NCBI GenBank assembly: GCA_027627225.1
Contig: CM051028.1
Location: 25,478,364-25,542,363 of the forward strand
DNA length: 64,000 nucleotides
Source of the DNA: Congeria kusceri
Taxonomy: Eukaryota; Mollusca; Bivalvia; Myida; Dreissenidae
Direction: 5' to 3'
Shown: positions 45,538-58,030 of the stretch, one piece after another
Numbering within the stretch: the first letter of the stretch is position 1
How the letters are laid out: each line of letters starts with the position of its first letter
The notes under the pieces: generated by a model
Told to the model about the DNA's origin: nothing
Database searches by the model: none
What the model saw: only the letters and a program-made list of their open reading frames with translations
Translations under genes and position numbers: made by a program

Positions 45538-46839
45538 ATGAACCTTCAACGCCGTGATGTTCTCATCTTTATGCTCCAGCACTAGCAGAACCAACTGATA
45601 CAGGCCCAACATATCCTTGCTAAGAGAAGTAGTAGGAGGAGGAGGAGGAGGGTGGTACGGAATATGTGGGTGCGTGACTGGATTGCGAGGAGACCTCAGC
45701 TGGGGCTTTACGACTGTCTCATGGTCGAGCTGCGTAACGAAGACCCAAGAGCCTTTCAGAACTTTATGAGGATGCCTCCTGCGATGTACGATGAAATTGT
45801 GCAGAGACTGACACCAGCCCTTACCAAGGAGACCTCCAACTGGAGAGCACCCCTTGCACCAGGACTCAAGGTTGCTATCACCCTGAGGCACCTTGCCTCT
45901 GGCTCCAAGTACCGTGAGATGCAATATGCCTGGAGGGTCCCCCACAACACCATAAGTCTGGTGGTGCGTGAAGTCTGTGAGGCCATCGTCCACGAGTATG
46001 CTCATGAGATGCTCTCGCCGCCAGACACTGGGGCCCAGTGGCGCCAGTTAGCTGATGATTGGTACCACAGATGGAATTTTCCGCATGTGATTGGGGCTAT
46101 AGATGGGAAGCATATTGCGTGTAAAGCTCCTGCCAACACTGGGTCCGACTACTTCAACTATAAAGGCTTCTTCAGTGTTATCCTCCTAGCAGTCGTGTCT
46201 TCTGACTACAAGTTCCTGTGGATAGACGTAAGCGGCAAGGGGTCCTCCTCTGATGCCCACATCTACAATGAAAGTGAGTTCAAGGAGGGTCTGCAGAACA
46301 ATGACATCGCGGGCTTCCCAGAGCCGGATCCGCTGCCAGGTGACACACAGGATGTACCCTACTTCCTAGTAGGTGACGATGCGTTCGGACTACGGACCTA
46401 CATGATGAAGCCCTACGCTAACAGGGACATGACCAGGGAGCAAAGGATATTTAACTATAGACTGTCGCGGGCCAGACGGGTAGTTGAAAATACGTTCGGG
46501 ATCCTCGCCAACAGATTTCAAGTTCTTCTGACTTCTATGATGCATAAAGCTGATACCGTCAGACTGCTGGTCAAGGCGTGCGTACTCCTTCACAACCTGA
46601 TGAGAACACGTTACCCGGTGATGCAGAACAGGCTGTTGGACTGGGAGCGTCCAGATGGAGCCCTGGTGCTTGGTGCTTGGCGAGAAGGCAGGAACCTTGA
46701 AGACACGATGCCTGATAGAGTACCAGGACCCAACAGAGATGTCAGGCTAGCCAAGGCCCAGAGGAACCTCATCATGCAGTGGTGTAACTCGCCAGCTGGA
46801 AGGGTGCCGTGGCAAGATGACATGCTCCTTCCCCATTAG
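45538..46839 (+). pseudogene. PIF/Harbinger (HARBI1-like) transposase with an early nonsense codon
   Basis: The frame is open from 45586 to 46839 (about 417 codons). Counting from the only plausible ATG (45538), an in-frame TAG at 45583-45585 breaks it after 15 codons. The next in-frame ATG is 45664 (MWVRDWIARR). The N-terminus has an arginine run typical of the family. The DDE nuclease shows GAIDGKHI (first Asp), GDDAFGLRTYMMKPY (second Asp) and RRVVENTFGILANRF (Glu), so the catalytic core is complete. Such transposases cut and paste DNA at TWA-like sites together with a Myb/MADF partner. A shortened but active protein from the internal ATG cannot be excluded. Confidence 0.85.
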
Positions 46840-47465
46840 CTATGTTTATTGATCATGTTAGTTAGGGAAGCTGGAGCACTGATATGCAAATGTTGATGTA
46901 ATTATGATGTTTGCTATATGTACTGTTGACATTACATGTTGTATTAAAGTAATAAATTGAAATGTAACCTGTGTTTGGCAGTTTTGACTTTAAATAATAG
47001 ATTGAAACTAAATTAAAACTCTAGATTATAGAAGTATTTAATTGTGAATTGGAATAAATAAACTTTTCATATATTACATTTAAATACAAAAAAATAAAGA
47101 CAGCAAACATAAAAATATAAAGTACATATGAAATGAGCAGTTTGTACATGTACACGTGCAATAAATCTGGAAACATTGTTTACTAGCATTTCACATTACT
47201 ACTCAAATTTTGTTAAAGATGCCGGACCGGTAACTAAAGGTCAAGTTTGTTTACATGTATAATTTCAAACAATGAATTGACAATGCTTTGAATTTCCTTC
47301 AACATGTATAAAGCCAAAATGAAAACATTAAGGTTTTTCAAAAACATACAGAAAATAAACATTTTCGGAAAAAAAGCTGCTAGATTTTATCTCATGTTTG
47401 TTTACATTTTGTGTGTGTTTTAATCAGTGGTATGAATAGGTTAACTCATCAAATTATAGGTATAA

Positions 47466-47536
47466 GCCATCATAGCTCAGTGGTAATGCTCGTCTCGTAA
47501 CTCGGAGGTTATGGGTTCGAATCCCACCAAAGGCAT
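47466..47536 (+). repeat. tRNA-like sequence (tRNA-Thr(CGT)-like head), nested in Harbinger
   Basis: A box-like 'tagctcagtggtaatg', a loop 'ctcgtaa' that would give a CGT anticodon, and a perfect B box 'gggttcgaatccca'. The acceptor stem (GCCATCA against AAAGGCA) and anticodon stem pair poorly. It is therefore a pseudo-tRNA or SINE head and not a working tRNA. Confidence 0.45.
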
Positions 47537-48131
47537 GGAAATTTATTTTGTTCTTGTATAATAAGACTCAAGAAATGTTTTGATAAACAACATAATCAAC
47601 GTTTATATTTTGAAATAGGTCTCAATCAATCTTGTTGCATTGTTATTCTATATTAGGTTGCAACATATAGTGGTATATTCATCCTAAAATAGTGATCTCG
47701 ACTTACCGGTCCAGCATGACTGTTCAAATTACCATGGGTATTATGTTGTTTTTGTTGAGCATGATGTAGGCGCTATAACAATAATTATACTACATGCTTA
47801 AGTTCTGTAAAGACGCCAATCATCAGTGGTATTCTGTAGAAATATTATGACGCATAGAACATAATAATCGATTTTAACAAAGTAATCCTTAACAAATTCT
47901 GAGTAAAAATAATCTGATAAAGGAAGATGATTATTATTTTATTAGTTTATTATTTCTATGCTGTACTTCAGCTAATAACATCAAAAGCAAACATTAAAAT
48001 TAGAGTAAAAGCAATTGAGATTTAGCACAAAGTATCATTCACAAACATGTCATCATATGAATTAGAATTATTGAGCCAGATTGACCTGATCCTCGAAGAA
48101 TATATTCACTTATATTATTCACGATATAAAG

Positions 48132-50347
48132 CTACGGCTGCAGTGGGTTCTCCTGTTCATCGCCTTGCTGCCGACCTTGCAGTTGGTCTAGAGAGGGCAC
48201 ATCAAGTAATGAACTTATCCCAGGGGTGGAGTTGATCGGCGAGATATTTGCAAGAGGTGTGGATTGGCTGAACTCTGGAGTATTGAGAAGAGACGTGTAG
48301 GTTTGCTGTTGTGCCTGGAAAATGTTTTGCGGCTGCTCCTGCTGTTGCGGCTGCTGCGAGGGGTAGGTGGGCTGCTGATTACAGAACTGCTTTGTTGTAG
48401 GAGAGGTTGTAGTAGCAGTCTGCAGCACGGTGGGGAACGAGGTCTGCTGCACGAAGCTGCCTAACTGCTGGTGCTGGGGGTTGTGCTGCTGGAAGTACTG
48501 CTGGCAGCTGGAGGGCTGGCCGAAGGACTGAGTGAACTGCTGCCTGAAGGGCTGGGGGAGAGGCTGGGAAGATGCGCAGGCTATGGGTGCTGACACGGCC
48601 TGAGCTGTTCTGGCCCATAAGGTGGATGGCTGTTCACTGTCACCAGGCTGACGGCGCCTGCCCTGGCGCACTATGTCAAAGATCAAATCCTTCTTCTCGT
48701 TGTACTGCTGCTGGGGAGCTGTCCTCAGGGTGTCAGCAACAAACCGTACGAAGGGCTCACGGTCAGTCTGGGGCCTCTCCTCCACAAGCTTCTCCAGGAG
48801 GGCTTGGTTGGCCTGCATAATGGCGCTGAGGTCTCGCATCCAGGTGCCTTCCTCCTCCTGGCACTCTTCCCCCCTCCTCCTCTTGTCACGCTTGCGGCTG
48901 GACTTGCACGTGGTCTGAGAAGTATAGGCCTGGTCAACAGCTGCGGACTCTATGTCCTCGAGGACGTGAGCCTGACTGTCATAGTCAGAGTCCACGGAGG
49001 GGGGTGGACGCGAGACCGTGGACGTGGCAGCGGCAGAGGCAGTAGGGACCCGGGCCAGAGTGACGAGGGGATCCCCGGTGTCATTTGGGATGGAACCTGA
49101 AAGGTTTAAGACGTTTATTTAAGAAATGACCGCCGCGTGTTGCACTTGTATCGAGGTATGAACAACATTGAGGCTGTTTAATTTAAGTGAGACCCGAGGA
49201 GGGGTTTCACTAAAAATTAAACTGTTCATACCTCGATACAAGTGCAACATGCGGCCGTTTTTTCTTATATTTATATTCACTAAATAGATCTAAACAACAT
49301 TATTCTTACTCTTGTCAGTGTATTTTAAAAAAAAAAAAGCAGACAGCGATCTGAAGAAATTCAAAACACAGTTGAAATCAATGTAATTAAATGTACTGAC
49401 CTTTGTAGAAGCCACAGTGTTGCAGGACCCAGGTCTCCCTCTCTTTGAGCATCTTGGTCGCCTGGCCACTGGTCTTCTTCGAGAGCCTCGCATACCAGTC
49501 CTTTATTTCTTTCCACCACTGCTCTAGGTGCTCCACATTGATCTCCAGCTCTTGGGCCTACATCTCCCAGGCAGCCCTCTTCTGCTTGTAGCCTTTCTTG
49601 CTTCGCATCCAGAGGTAGCAGTTGGCCTTCAGCCACTCTAGAACGTCCTCCTCTATAGCAGCGTCAAGGCTCCAGTCCTTCTTGGAACCTTGAAGGCAGC
49701 CTTCGCCTTACCCTTGCCATGTCCACGTCCACGGCCCTTGCCTACGAGTACTGGTTCTTCCTCCTCGACTTGGGGAGGAGGAGTAGAAGGCATCACTTCT
49801 TCCACAATGAGTGTTTCTCCCTCCTCAAGGGCTTGGGGGGCGACTTCTCCAAGCTCCATGGGTGCCTCAGGGGCAGCAGCAGGGGTGTCAACAGAGGTAG
49901 GGGTAATGGTGGCAGCAGTGGTGGTGGCAGGAGGGATGGAAGCAGGGGTGGCGACAGGGGTAGCACCTGAACATTAAAAATAAATTCATTAAGTGACAAT
50001 TTATTTAGTGACTTGCTTCTAATTTTCATTTCTAAATAGAAATTCGAAATGTAAATTTGAAAGTAACAAAATTTGCAAATGAAAAGACAGTGAATTGATT
50101 AAAATAAAATGTACTAACCATCAACAGCAGCCTCCGCTTCTCCAGGAGCAAGAGGGTCAGTATCAGCCTGAGGGCCAGGGTCTGGACTGGCAGCATCAGC
50201 AGGAGGAGCATGGACCTCGGCCTGGACATGAACCGTTACCTGGGCCTGTGAGGCTTGACGAGCCTCATCCTCAGCTGGGGCCTTGGCCTTGATCTTCGTA
50301 TACTTAGTTGGCCTCTTCTTTGCAGGGGAACCCTTCGTTCTGGGCAT
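48132..50347 (-). pseudogene. Harbinger accessory protein (MADF/Myb-like), spliced, with frameshift and stop
   Basis: Three exons on the minus strand: 50347-50119, 49966-49401 and 49096-48132, with AG/GT junctions in matching phase. Exon 1 is Lys/Ala/Pro-rich (MPRTKGSPAKKRPTK). Exon 2 begins with a Thr/Pro/Glu-rich linker and a GKGRGRGHGKGKAK basic patch. It then carries a Trp-rich MADF-type domain (DWSLDAAIEED, VLEWLKANCYLW, EQWWKEIKDWYARL, WVLQHCGFYK). Exon 3 is a 320-codon Gln-rich tail. A one-base frameshift near 49690 separates linker from MADF domain, and a TAG at 49558-49560 interrupts the domain. In intact elements this partner binds DNA and helps bring the transposase to the nucleus. 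Confidence 0.75.
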
Positions 50348-50782
50348 TATTAAATTGAGAACAGCGAACGAACTTGGACTGTAGAAGATCGGCAACTGTG
50401 AGGACCAGCCGTGCGCGGCCGCTTTTATACGTGGCAAGCTGCGCTTCCGACGAGGCCGAGCCGTGATTGGGCAGTGCTATGGCAGAGGAGTTCCCGTTTT
50501 ACGATCGTGCTCAACACGTGATCAGCAGTGCTCCAGACGCGATAAGGCCGCGGCTAGCCGTGGTAACTTACCTCTTTTTTCCCCGCGTTTAAACACGCGC
50601 GAACCTATTTCTAACCTTACACGTGGCTGGAAGTGGTTAGCCGTGCTTAGGCAGTGTTTCAGCAGTGGAACAGCCGCCGACGGCCAGACCACGTACAAAG
50701 CACGTACAAAGCAGAGCCAAGCCAACATTGACCAGAAATTACCACGTACGACCACGTCCACCAGATTTTCAAAACTTTTTGT

Positions 50783-50819
50783 ACGTGATTAAGCCGTAAT
50801 GCGCTGTGTGACCGGGCCT
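50783..50819 (-). repeat. Right TIR of Harbinger element
   Basis: Inverted match to the left TIR, ending GTGTGACCGGGCCT; TGA follows at 50820-50822. Confidence 0.9.
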
Positions 50820-51197
50820 TGACTTGCGCTTCAGTATCTGGATTGTATTGGGAGCGCGAACTAAAATTCGCACCTAAATCACATAAACCAGTCAAAATAC
50901 CAATTCATTTAGACTTATTTTAATGCAATGGACAGTAATAGGGTATAAAACGCGTAATATTCGCGTATAACATGATTCGATGTGCTGTGAGCTGCATAAG
51001 GCGAGTTTCCGTACTTTTTTTCATTTTTTTTCCCCCGAAAAAACAGGTTTCGCTTTAAAAAGTGTAGATAACGTGTCAGTTACGATATTATTCACATTTA
51101 TTTCCGTGAAAAGTAATACACGTAATAAAATAACACAGTTACATGGTGATTTTCTGTATTAGTGGACCCTAAAGGGCCGTTCCCTGGTTTTCTTACA

Positions 51198-51670
51198 GGT
51201 TAGAAACCAGTAAATCCAATTCCCATAGGGTCCCATTATAAAGTGGCACACTTCCCAAGCATGTTTCTAGCATTTCCTTTATTTCAGATTGTGCAAGCCT
51301 GGTATCAATTTAAAGATCAATCTGTCCTCTTCCAAAATTTGCAATAAAAAAGATATGTCATGTTACTTCTAAGAAAATGCATCTCACTAGAATGCAGGCA
51401 CCGGTAGAAAACAGGTTTTCGGCAGTCATATTTCGACAAAAGCCCCGTACCACAGTAAACACACCCCAAAAGTTCACCTTTCAAGTAAGCCTCCAATGAA
51501 ATGCACCAAAATGTTGCACACACGTATAGGATAATATAAATAACCACAAAAGGCATGTCTGAGACACCTAAATGGCTTTTATGCCAGAAGAGAAGAGGAA
51601 CTCTTTAGTAATAGGCACTACTTTTGAATGGACCACGGAGGGATACACAATGATTTACTGGTATCTAACC
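51198..51670. mobile_element. 473-bp MITE, copy B (right of Harbinger)
   Basis: Termini GGTTAGAAACCAGTAAATC and GATTTACTGGTATCTAACC are near-perfect inverted repeats. It is a direct copy of 44320-44792 with scattered substitutions. The flank on its right is AAGAG, the same five bases that lie left of copy A. Confidence 0.8.
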
Positions 51671-51989
51671 AAGAGCTAGCATGGCAAATGACAAGAGCTA
51701 CCACAAATCGTTCGCGGACAATTATTATCCGAAAAGCATTCTGTGTAAACAAAAATCAAAATCGAAACCAGTTTTTACAGTGTTTTGAGTCGTTGCCCGA
51801 GTGTTTACCGTCTGTTTTGAGATAAAAACTAATTCAAGATTCGTCGATGGATTCAATAGCAAGACATTTGCGAAATGCCGTTCTCAGCGAGTATACGTGT
51901 TTATGTTTATGGGTATGGGATTTGATAACACGTTCAAAATACAGAAGTCTGAAGAGATGGAATTCAGTTAAACAAATATGGATTGAATC

Positions 51990-54235
51990 TTCTTGACATA
52001 TATCTGTTGTCATTTGGCGTAAATATGAATGAGAACTGTTTATTAACGGGTGGAGATATAAATGGCTTTAAACCAACCATTAGTTTCACGCTTCATTAAG
52101 GTTATTTAAACACATTTTATTAACTCTTGTCATTTCACATAACATATAGATCTGCTATAAGTATAAAGTTGCTGTGGCAGACATATATCACATGTTTTCA
52201 GAACTCTTGTCATTTTGCATACGTTAAAATAGTGTATATTGCATGTTTTCTTAACTTGTCATTTTGCAATTTTGCATAATACATATCAACTATGTATATT
52301 GACTGATGGAGACCAAATGTCATACAACGCATGTTATTGTATATAATGACTGTACTGGTGGAGACCTAAAAATGTAATATATCACATGTCTTCTTAACTT
52401 TTTTCATTTTGCATACAAATTAACTGTTTGTATTGATTGGTGGAGACCTTAAGATATAATATAACACATGTCTTCTTAACTCTTTTCATATTGCATACAA
52501 ATAATATAACACATGTTTTCTTAACTCTTGTCATTTTGCATACATATAAACTGTGTATATTGATTTCTTAACTCTTGTCATTTTAAATACATATAAACTG
52601 TGTATATTGATTTCTTAACTCTTGTCATTTTAAATACATATAAATTACTTATATTGAGTGGTGGAGACCTAAAATATGACACGTTTTCTTAACTCTTGTC
52701 ATTTTGCATACATATAAACTGTGTATATTGATTGGTGGAGACCAAAACATATAATGTAACACATGCTTTCTTAACTCTTGTCATTTTGCGTACATATAAT
52801 TTACTTATATTGATTGGTGGATACGTAAAAATGTAATACCACACAGGTCTTCCTAACTCTTTTCATTTTGCATACATATAATATTAAACATGATTTCTTA
52901 ACTCATGTCATTTTTGTATACATATAAATTATGTACATTGTCTTATGGAGACCAAAACATATCATGTAACACATGTTTTCTTAACTCTTGTCATTTTAAT
53001 ACATATAAATTGTTTATATTGACTGGTTGAGACCTACAATATAATATAACACATGTTTTCTTAACAATGTCATTTTGCGTACACATATAATATTGCACAT
53101 GTTTCTTAGCTCTTGTCATTTTGCATAGATATAAGTTGTGTATATTGACTGGCGGAGACCAAAAAATGTAATATAACACATGTCTTCGTAACACTTTTCA
53201 TTTTACATCCATATAATATAACACATGTTTCCTAACTTTTTTCATTTTGCATACAAATAAACTGTTTATATAATATTGGTGGAGACCTTAACATATAATA
53301 TAACACATGTCTTCTTAACTCTTTTCATATTGCATACATATAACATAACACATGTTTTTTTAACTCTTGTCATTTTGCATACATATAATATAACAAATGT
53401 TTTCTTAACTCTTGTCATTTTTGCATACATATAAACTGTGTATATTGAGTGGTGGAGACCAAAACATATAATATAGCACATGTTTTCTTAACTCTTGTCA
53501 TTTTAAATACATATAAATTTCGTATATTGACTGGTGGAGACCTAAAACATAACACATGTTGTCTTATTTCTTATCATTTTGCATACATATAATATTGCAC
53601 ATTTTTCTTAATCCTAGTTACTTTGCATACATATACATTACTTATATTGACTGGTGGAGACCTAAAAATGTAATATAACACATGTTTTCTCAACTCTTGT
53701 CATTTTGCATACATATGAATGTACATTGACTGGTGGAAACCTAAAATGTAATATAACACATGTCTTCTTAACTCTTTTCATTTTGCATACATATAATATA
53801 ACACATGTTCTCTTAACTCTTGTCATTTTGCATACACATCAATTAATAACTCTTGTCATTTTGCATACACATCAATTGTGTTCATTGACTGGGGGAGACC
53901 TAAAATATAATATAACACATTAACTCTTAACTCCTGTCATTTTGCATACATATAATAGTGCACATGTTTTCTTAACTCCTGTCATTTTGCATACACAAAA
54001 ATTGTGTATATTAACTCGCAGAAACTAAAAACTGTAATATAACACATGTTTGATTAACTCTTGTCATTTTGCATAATGCATATCATTGTGTATATTGACT
54101 GATGTGATACAATACTTGTTTTCTTAACTCTTGGCATTTTGCATAATACATATAAATTATGCATATTGACTGATAGAGACCTAAACGTATAATATAACAC
54201 ATGTTTTCTTAACTCTTGTCATTTTTATGCACCCA
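51990..54235. repeat. Large degenerate minisatellite array with TTAACTCTTGTCATTT motif
   Basis: Around two dozen units of variable length (about 55-110 bp) built from 'cttaactcttgtcatttt', 'gcatacatataaactgtgta', 'ttgactggtggagacctaaa' and 'tataatataacacatgtttt'. Some units lack the middle part, so lengths vary. Short ORFs here are translations of the repeat. Inverted relatives of the first motif lie at 59630-60060. Confidence 0.85.
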
Positions 54236-54912
54236 CAAAGTGGGAGGCATTAAGCATTGCACTTGTCCGTCCGTCCGTTAGTACGTCCCGAAATTTTGTG
54301 GACTCATCTCTTTAACTGCTGGCGGATTTCGCTCAAACATTTAAAGATGAATAATCTAGAGGTGTAGTTGATCGTAAATGAAGGAATTTTGGAATCGACC
54401 AAATTTTGCAGAATTATGGCCCTTTGTCATTTTTTCCGTTATAGACTATATACTTCCCGAAATTATGTGGACACAACTTCTCTTTAACTGCTTGGAGGAT
54501 TTCGCTGAAACTTTCACAGCTGAAAGACCTTAACTTGTAGGTGATCGTAAAGGAATGAATTTCGACTGCGACCAATTTTGGCAGAATCATTGCCCTTTGT
54601 CATTTGTTTTCACTATAGAATATACCAGAACACTTTCCGAAATACTTTGGACTCGATTTCTCTTAAACTGCTTGGCGGATTTCGATCAAACTAACACGGC
54701 TGAAGAATTTAACGTGAAGGTGATCGTAAAGGAAGGAATTTTGACTGCGATAAATTTTGGCAGAAATATGGCCCTTTGTCATTTTGTTCCACTGTAAAAT
54801 ATATATGAATATAAATTTGTGAAGGCAAATATTAGTGTTGGTGACACGCCCTTTGTCTGTGTCCAAACATGTGTCGTGGGGGCATCCGTGTCTGTGACAC
54901 ATCTAGTTTAAT
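54230..54912 (-). mobile_element. Helentron-like repeat element, uninterrupted copy
   Basis: On the minus strand it starts 'aaactagatgtgtcacagac' and contains three diverged ~150-bp units ('aaagggccat...', 'tgatcgaaatccgcc..gcagtt'). It runs through 'ggacggacggacaa' and ends in a stem-loop ATGCCTCCCAC-TTT-GTGGGTGCAT followed by A residues. It matches 31856-32790 without the nested insertion. It directly abuts the minisatellite array. Confidence 0.6.
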
Positions 54913-55498
54913 GTATAATTTCATTTCAACACATATTTTTAATTTGTATTTTCATAAGATGCGTTAAGGTCGAGGAACCAGGAAAGCATGGCAAGCGTAC
55001 AATGAGTGAACTGAAAACGTGACTTGTTGGTGCGGGGATCCGGAAATGCAGCGAATGTGAACAAATGAGTGTGAAACATCCCATAATTCTGGCGACCAAA
55101 CAGTGATCAGTTCAATTAACACTTATGCATTTTCTGGTTAAAAGGCAGTACATTGTAATTGCAGAACTTGTACATTGTATGCCGTCCAGTTTTTTCGTGC
55201 TTATAAGAAGAGACTGTCTGTTAGCAATGCAGTTCATGAGCGCTTACCTCACGAAATGAAAACAAAACTGCATGCCATAATTACCAATGTTATTAACATT
55301 TGTTATTTATATCCGGTGGTTGTGAATTTGATTACATGAACTTGTATTGCTGGTATTTTAAATGATTGCAATCATAGTCCAATGTTGTATTATATCGACT
55401 TAAATGTTATAATAGTATGTTTTTTTAATTCACATTTTCGCTAGCAGGCTTGTAATTTAACATGTTAAAAAAATATTATTTGACGATATTCTGTAAAG
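54913..55498. other. Intergenic, nothing recognised
   Basis: AT-rich, no ORF or repeat supported. Confidence 0.5.
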
Positions 55499-57056
55499 AA
55501 GAGGGCCCTGAGGGCCCTAGGACGCTCACCTGAGACCTTGTAACCCAATTGGAATTTGCATCCCCGAGGCGTGGTTTATTTTTATCCCAGGGGCATAGTA
55601 TCAACAATCTTGAACAACCTCTGGGCCTTGCGGTTTCAGGTAAGATTTTTAAAGTAACTGTGCTATTTAAGTCTATATAAAGCATGTGACCCCTCGGGTG
55701 CCACCAGATTTGACCCCAGGGGCATATTTTGAACAATCTTTGGAGTGGACCACTATGCAATGTTATGTACCAAATATAGGAAAGCTGTGGGCTTTGTCGT
55801 TTCAGAGGAGAAGATTTTTAAAGTCATTTTGCTATAAAAGTCTATATAAACCATTAGACCCCCGGAGCGTGTCCAGATTTAAGCCCAGGGGCATAACTTA
55901 AACAACATTTGTAGAGGACCACTATACGGATATTACATACCAAATATGAAACCTCTAGGCCTTCCGGTTTCAGGGGAGATTTTTTAAGTCATTTTGCTAT
56001 TTAAGTCTATATAAACCATGTGACCCCTGAGGTGTGGTCAGTTTTGACCCATGGGGCATAATTTGAACAAACTTTGTAAAGGACCACTAAAGGATGTTAC
56101 ATATCAAATATGAAACCTCTGGGCCTTGCGGTTTCAGAGAAGATTTTTAAAGTCATTCTGCTATATATTCTATATAAACCATGAGACCCCCGGCGCGTGG
56201 CCAGTTTTGACCCCAGGGGCATAATTTGAACAATCTTTGTAGAGGACCACTTGAGGATGTTACGTACCAAATATGAAACCTCTGGGCCTTGTGGTTTCAG
56301 AGGAGAAGATTTTTAAAGTCATTTTGCTATATATTCTATATAAACCATGTGCACCCCGGGGCGTGCCCGTTTTGACCCTAGTGGCATAATTTGAACAAAC
56401 TTTGTAAAGGACCACTGAAGGATGTTACATACCAAATATGAAACCTCTGGGCCTTGCGGTTTCAGAGAAGATTTTAAAAGTCATTCTGCTATATATTCTA
56501 TTTAAACAATGAGACCCCCGGTGCGTGGCCAGTTTGACCCCCGGGGCATAATTGTAGAGGACCACTATAGGATGTTACTTACCGAATATGAAACCTCTGG
56601 GCCTAGTGGTTTCAGAGGAGAAGATTTTTAAAGTCATTTTGCTATTTATTTTATATAAACCATGTGCACCCCGGGGCGTGGCCCGTTTTAACCCCAGAGG
56701 CATAATTTGAACAATCTTTGTAGAGGACCTCTAGAGGATGTCACATATCAATATGAAAGCTCTGAGCCTTGCGGTTTCATAGAAGAAGATTTTAAAAGAT
56801 TTCACTTTTTAAATCTATTTTTAGCTCTGGTGACCTACATATTCAGCGGACCGGAAATATTTGAACAACATTGAAAGAGGTCCACCCAAGGATCATTACT
56901 GTGAAGTTTGGTGAACATCTGCCAAGCGGTTTAGGAGATGTTGTTTGAATGAAAAGTTGACGGCGCACGCACTCACACACGCACGCACGCACGACGGACA
57001 ACGGGCGATCACAAAAGCTCACCATGAGCACTTTGTGCTCAGGTGAGTTAAAAATA
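55499..57056 (+). mobile_element. Helentron-like element with ~170-bp tandem repeats
   Basis: The start is 'aagagggccctgagggccct' then 'cgctcacctgag'; the end is 'ctcaccatgagcactttgtg' then 'ctcaggtgag' and A-rich tail, an imperfect 30-bp stem-loop. About seven internal units carry 'gacccc..ggggcataattt', 'gaacaatctttgtagaggac', 'taccaaatatgaaacctctg' and 'ggccttgcggtttcagagga'. An '(acgc)n' and 'acgacggacaacgg' run precedes the end. Termini match 34781-36526. Non-coding. Confidence 0.65.
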
Positions 57057-57680
57057 AACATGGTTTAGTTAAACAAAAATAGAACATTTGAATATTTAGA
57101 GATTTATTACAAATACTTGATGGTGTAGACCTGCTAGGCTACAGTTTGATATCGCCAAATTACATGTAGTCATCTTTATATTGTACATTATCTTGATCAT
57201 GCTTCGTATTTGCTTTATAAAACATAATTAATAGCATGGCTTGAAGCGTTGTTTAATGTAGGATCGGTATTAAATGCGAGAAATTTAAGCTGTAACCGTT
57301 TCTACATATTGAATATTAATGCATGATCAAGTTAGTAATATTAATATATGACTCTGACAAATTTACATAACACTTGAGCTCTTTGAGTACTTGAACTAGT
57401 TTGTGAGCCTTAATATTGTGACCATTCTCATATGTCTTCAAACAATGTTATTTACAGTGACTGTATAAAACTAACAATCTTGCCTATTGAAAATAATATG
57501 TTGTTTGTAATTGCTTGATGCCCTGCTTGATAGTATAGTCATACTAAAATGTATGTTAATTGGTCCATACTGTGCAATACTGTAAGATTGGTCTATCTAC
57601 TTGTGAAATTACCAATATTATACTAGTTTTTAATACGTAAATGTCTCATATTTGATTCCATTATAATACCTTTATACCAG
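57057..57680. other. Intergenic, nothing recognised
   Basis: AT-rich sequence, no gene or repeat supported. Confidence 0.5.
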
Positions 57681-58030
57681 TAAAGGCATTTGTGTGGCCC
57701 CACTTTCAGGGAGGGGGCATATAAATTTGCCCTTGTCCATCCGACCCGTCCGTCCGTCGGATTTTTGCACTCAAGCAGTATAACTGTTAGAATGAGAAAC
57801 TTTATAAACATATTCATCGGCATGTACAACAGGGTATTGTGGTGTAGATTTGTCATAAATCAGCGGAGTTATGGCCATTTATAGCAAAATTTGACATTTT
57901 TTACTTGTGTCGCGTGTAATTCAAAAAGTATAACTGCTAGAGTGATGAAACTAAATAAACATATTCATCAGCATGTGAACATGTGCACTTAGGTATAGTT
58001 CTTGCATAGGGGTTTGTTACAACCAGCGGA
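57681..58030. repeat. Dispersed repeat with 'gtccgtccgtcgg' run
   Basis: Near 57690 'gtggccccactttcagggag' and 'ggggcatataaatttgccct' form a hairpin like the terminal hairpins of the other Helentron-like repeats. It is followed by two diverged ~110-bp units around 'tataactg(t/c)tagaatga' and 'aaacatattcatc(a/g)gcatgt'. Non-coding. Confidence 0.45.

Larger units (their letters stand above)
44946..50819 (+). mobile_element. PIF/Harbinger DNA transposon, 5.9 kb, degenerate
   Basis: Terminal inverted repeats of ~37 bp: AGGCCCGGTCACACAGCG then ATTTACGGCTTAATCACG on the left, and on the right (reverse complement) the same with one base shift. TGA flanks both ends (943-945 of the 44-kb block and 50820-50822), a 3-bp target duplication as in Harbinger elements (usually TWA). 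Inside are a HARBI1-type transposase (plus strand) and a spliced MADF-type accessory gene (minus strand), convergently arranged, which is the usual two-gene layout. Both genes carry disabling mutations, so this copy is probably dead, but its TIRs could be mobilised by a relative. Confidence 0.9.

Noticed and set aside
45448..46005. 185-codon ORF on the minus strand opposite the transposase
   Set aside because: Antisense shadow of the Harbinger transposase coding sequence; composition follows the complement of that frame.
47466..47536. Functional tRNA-Thr(CGT)
   Set aside because: B box is perfect but acceptor and anticodon stems do not pair, and it lies inside a transposon; treated as a tRNA-derived repeat.
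44439..51556. Related 79-codon ORFs at 44439-44678 and 51317-51556 as a gene family
   Set aside because: They are the same frame in the two MITE copies; conservation follows from recent duplication of the MITE, with no independent coding evidence.
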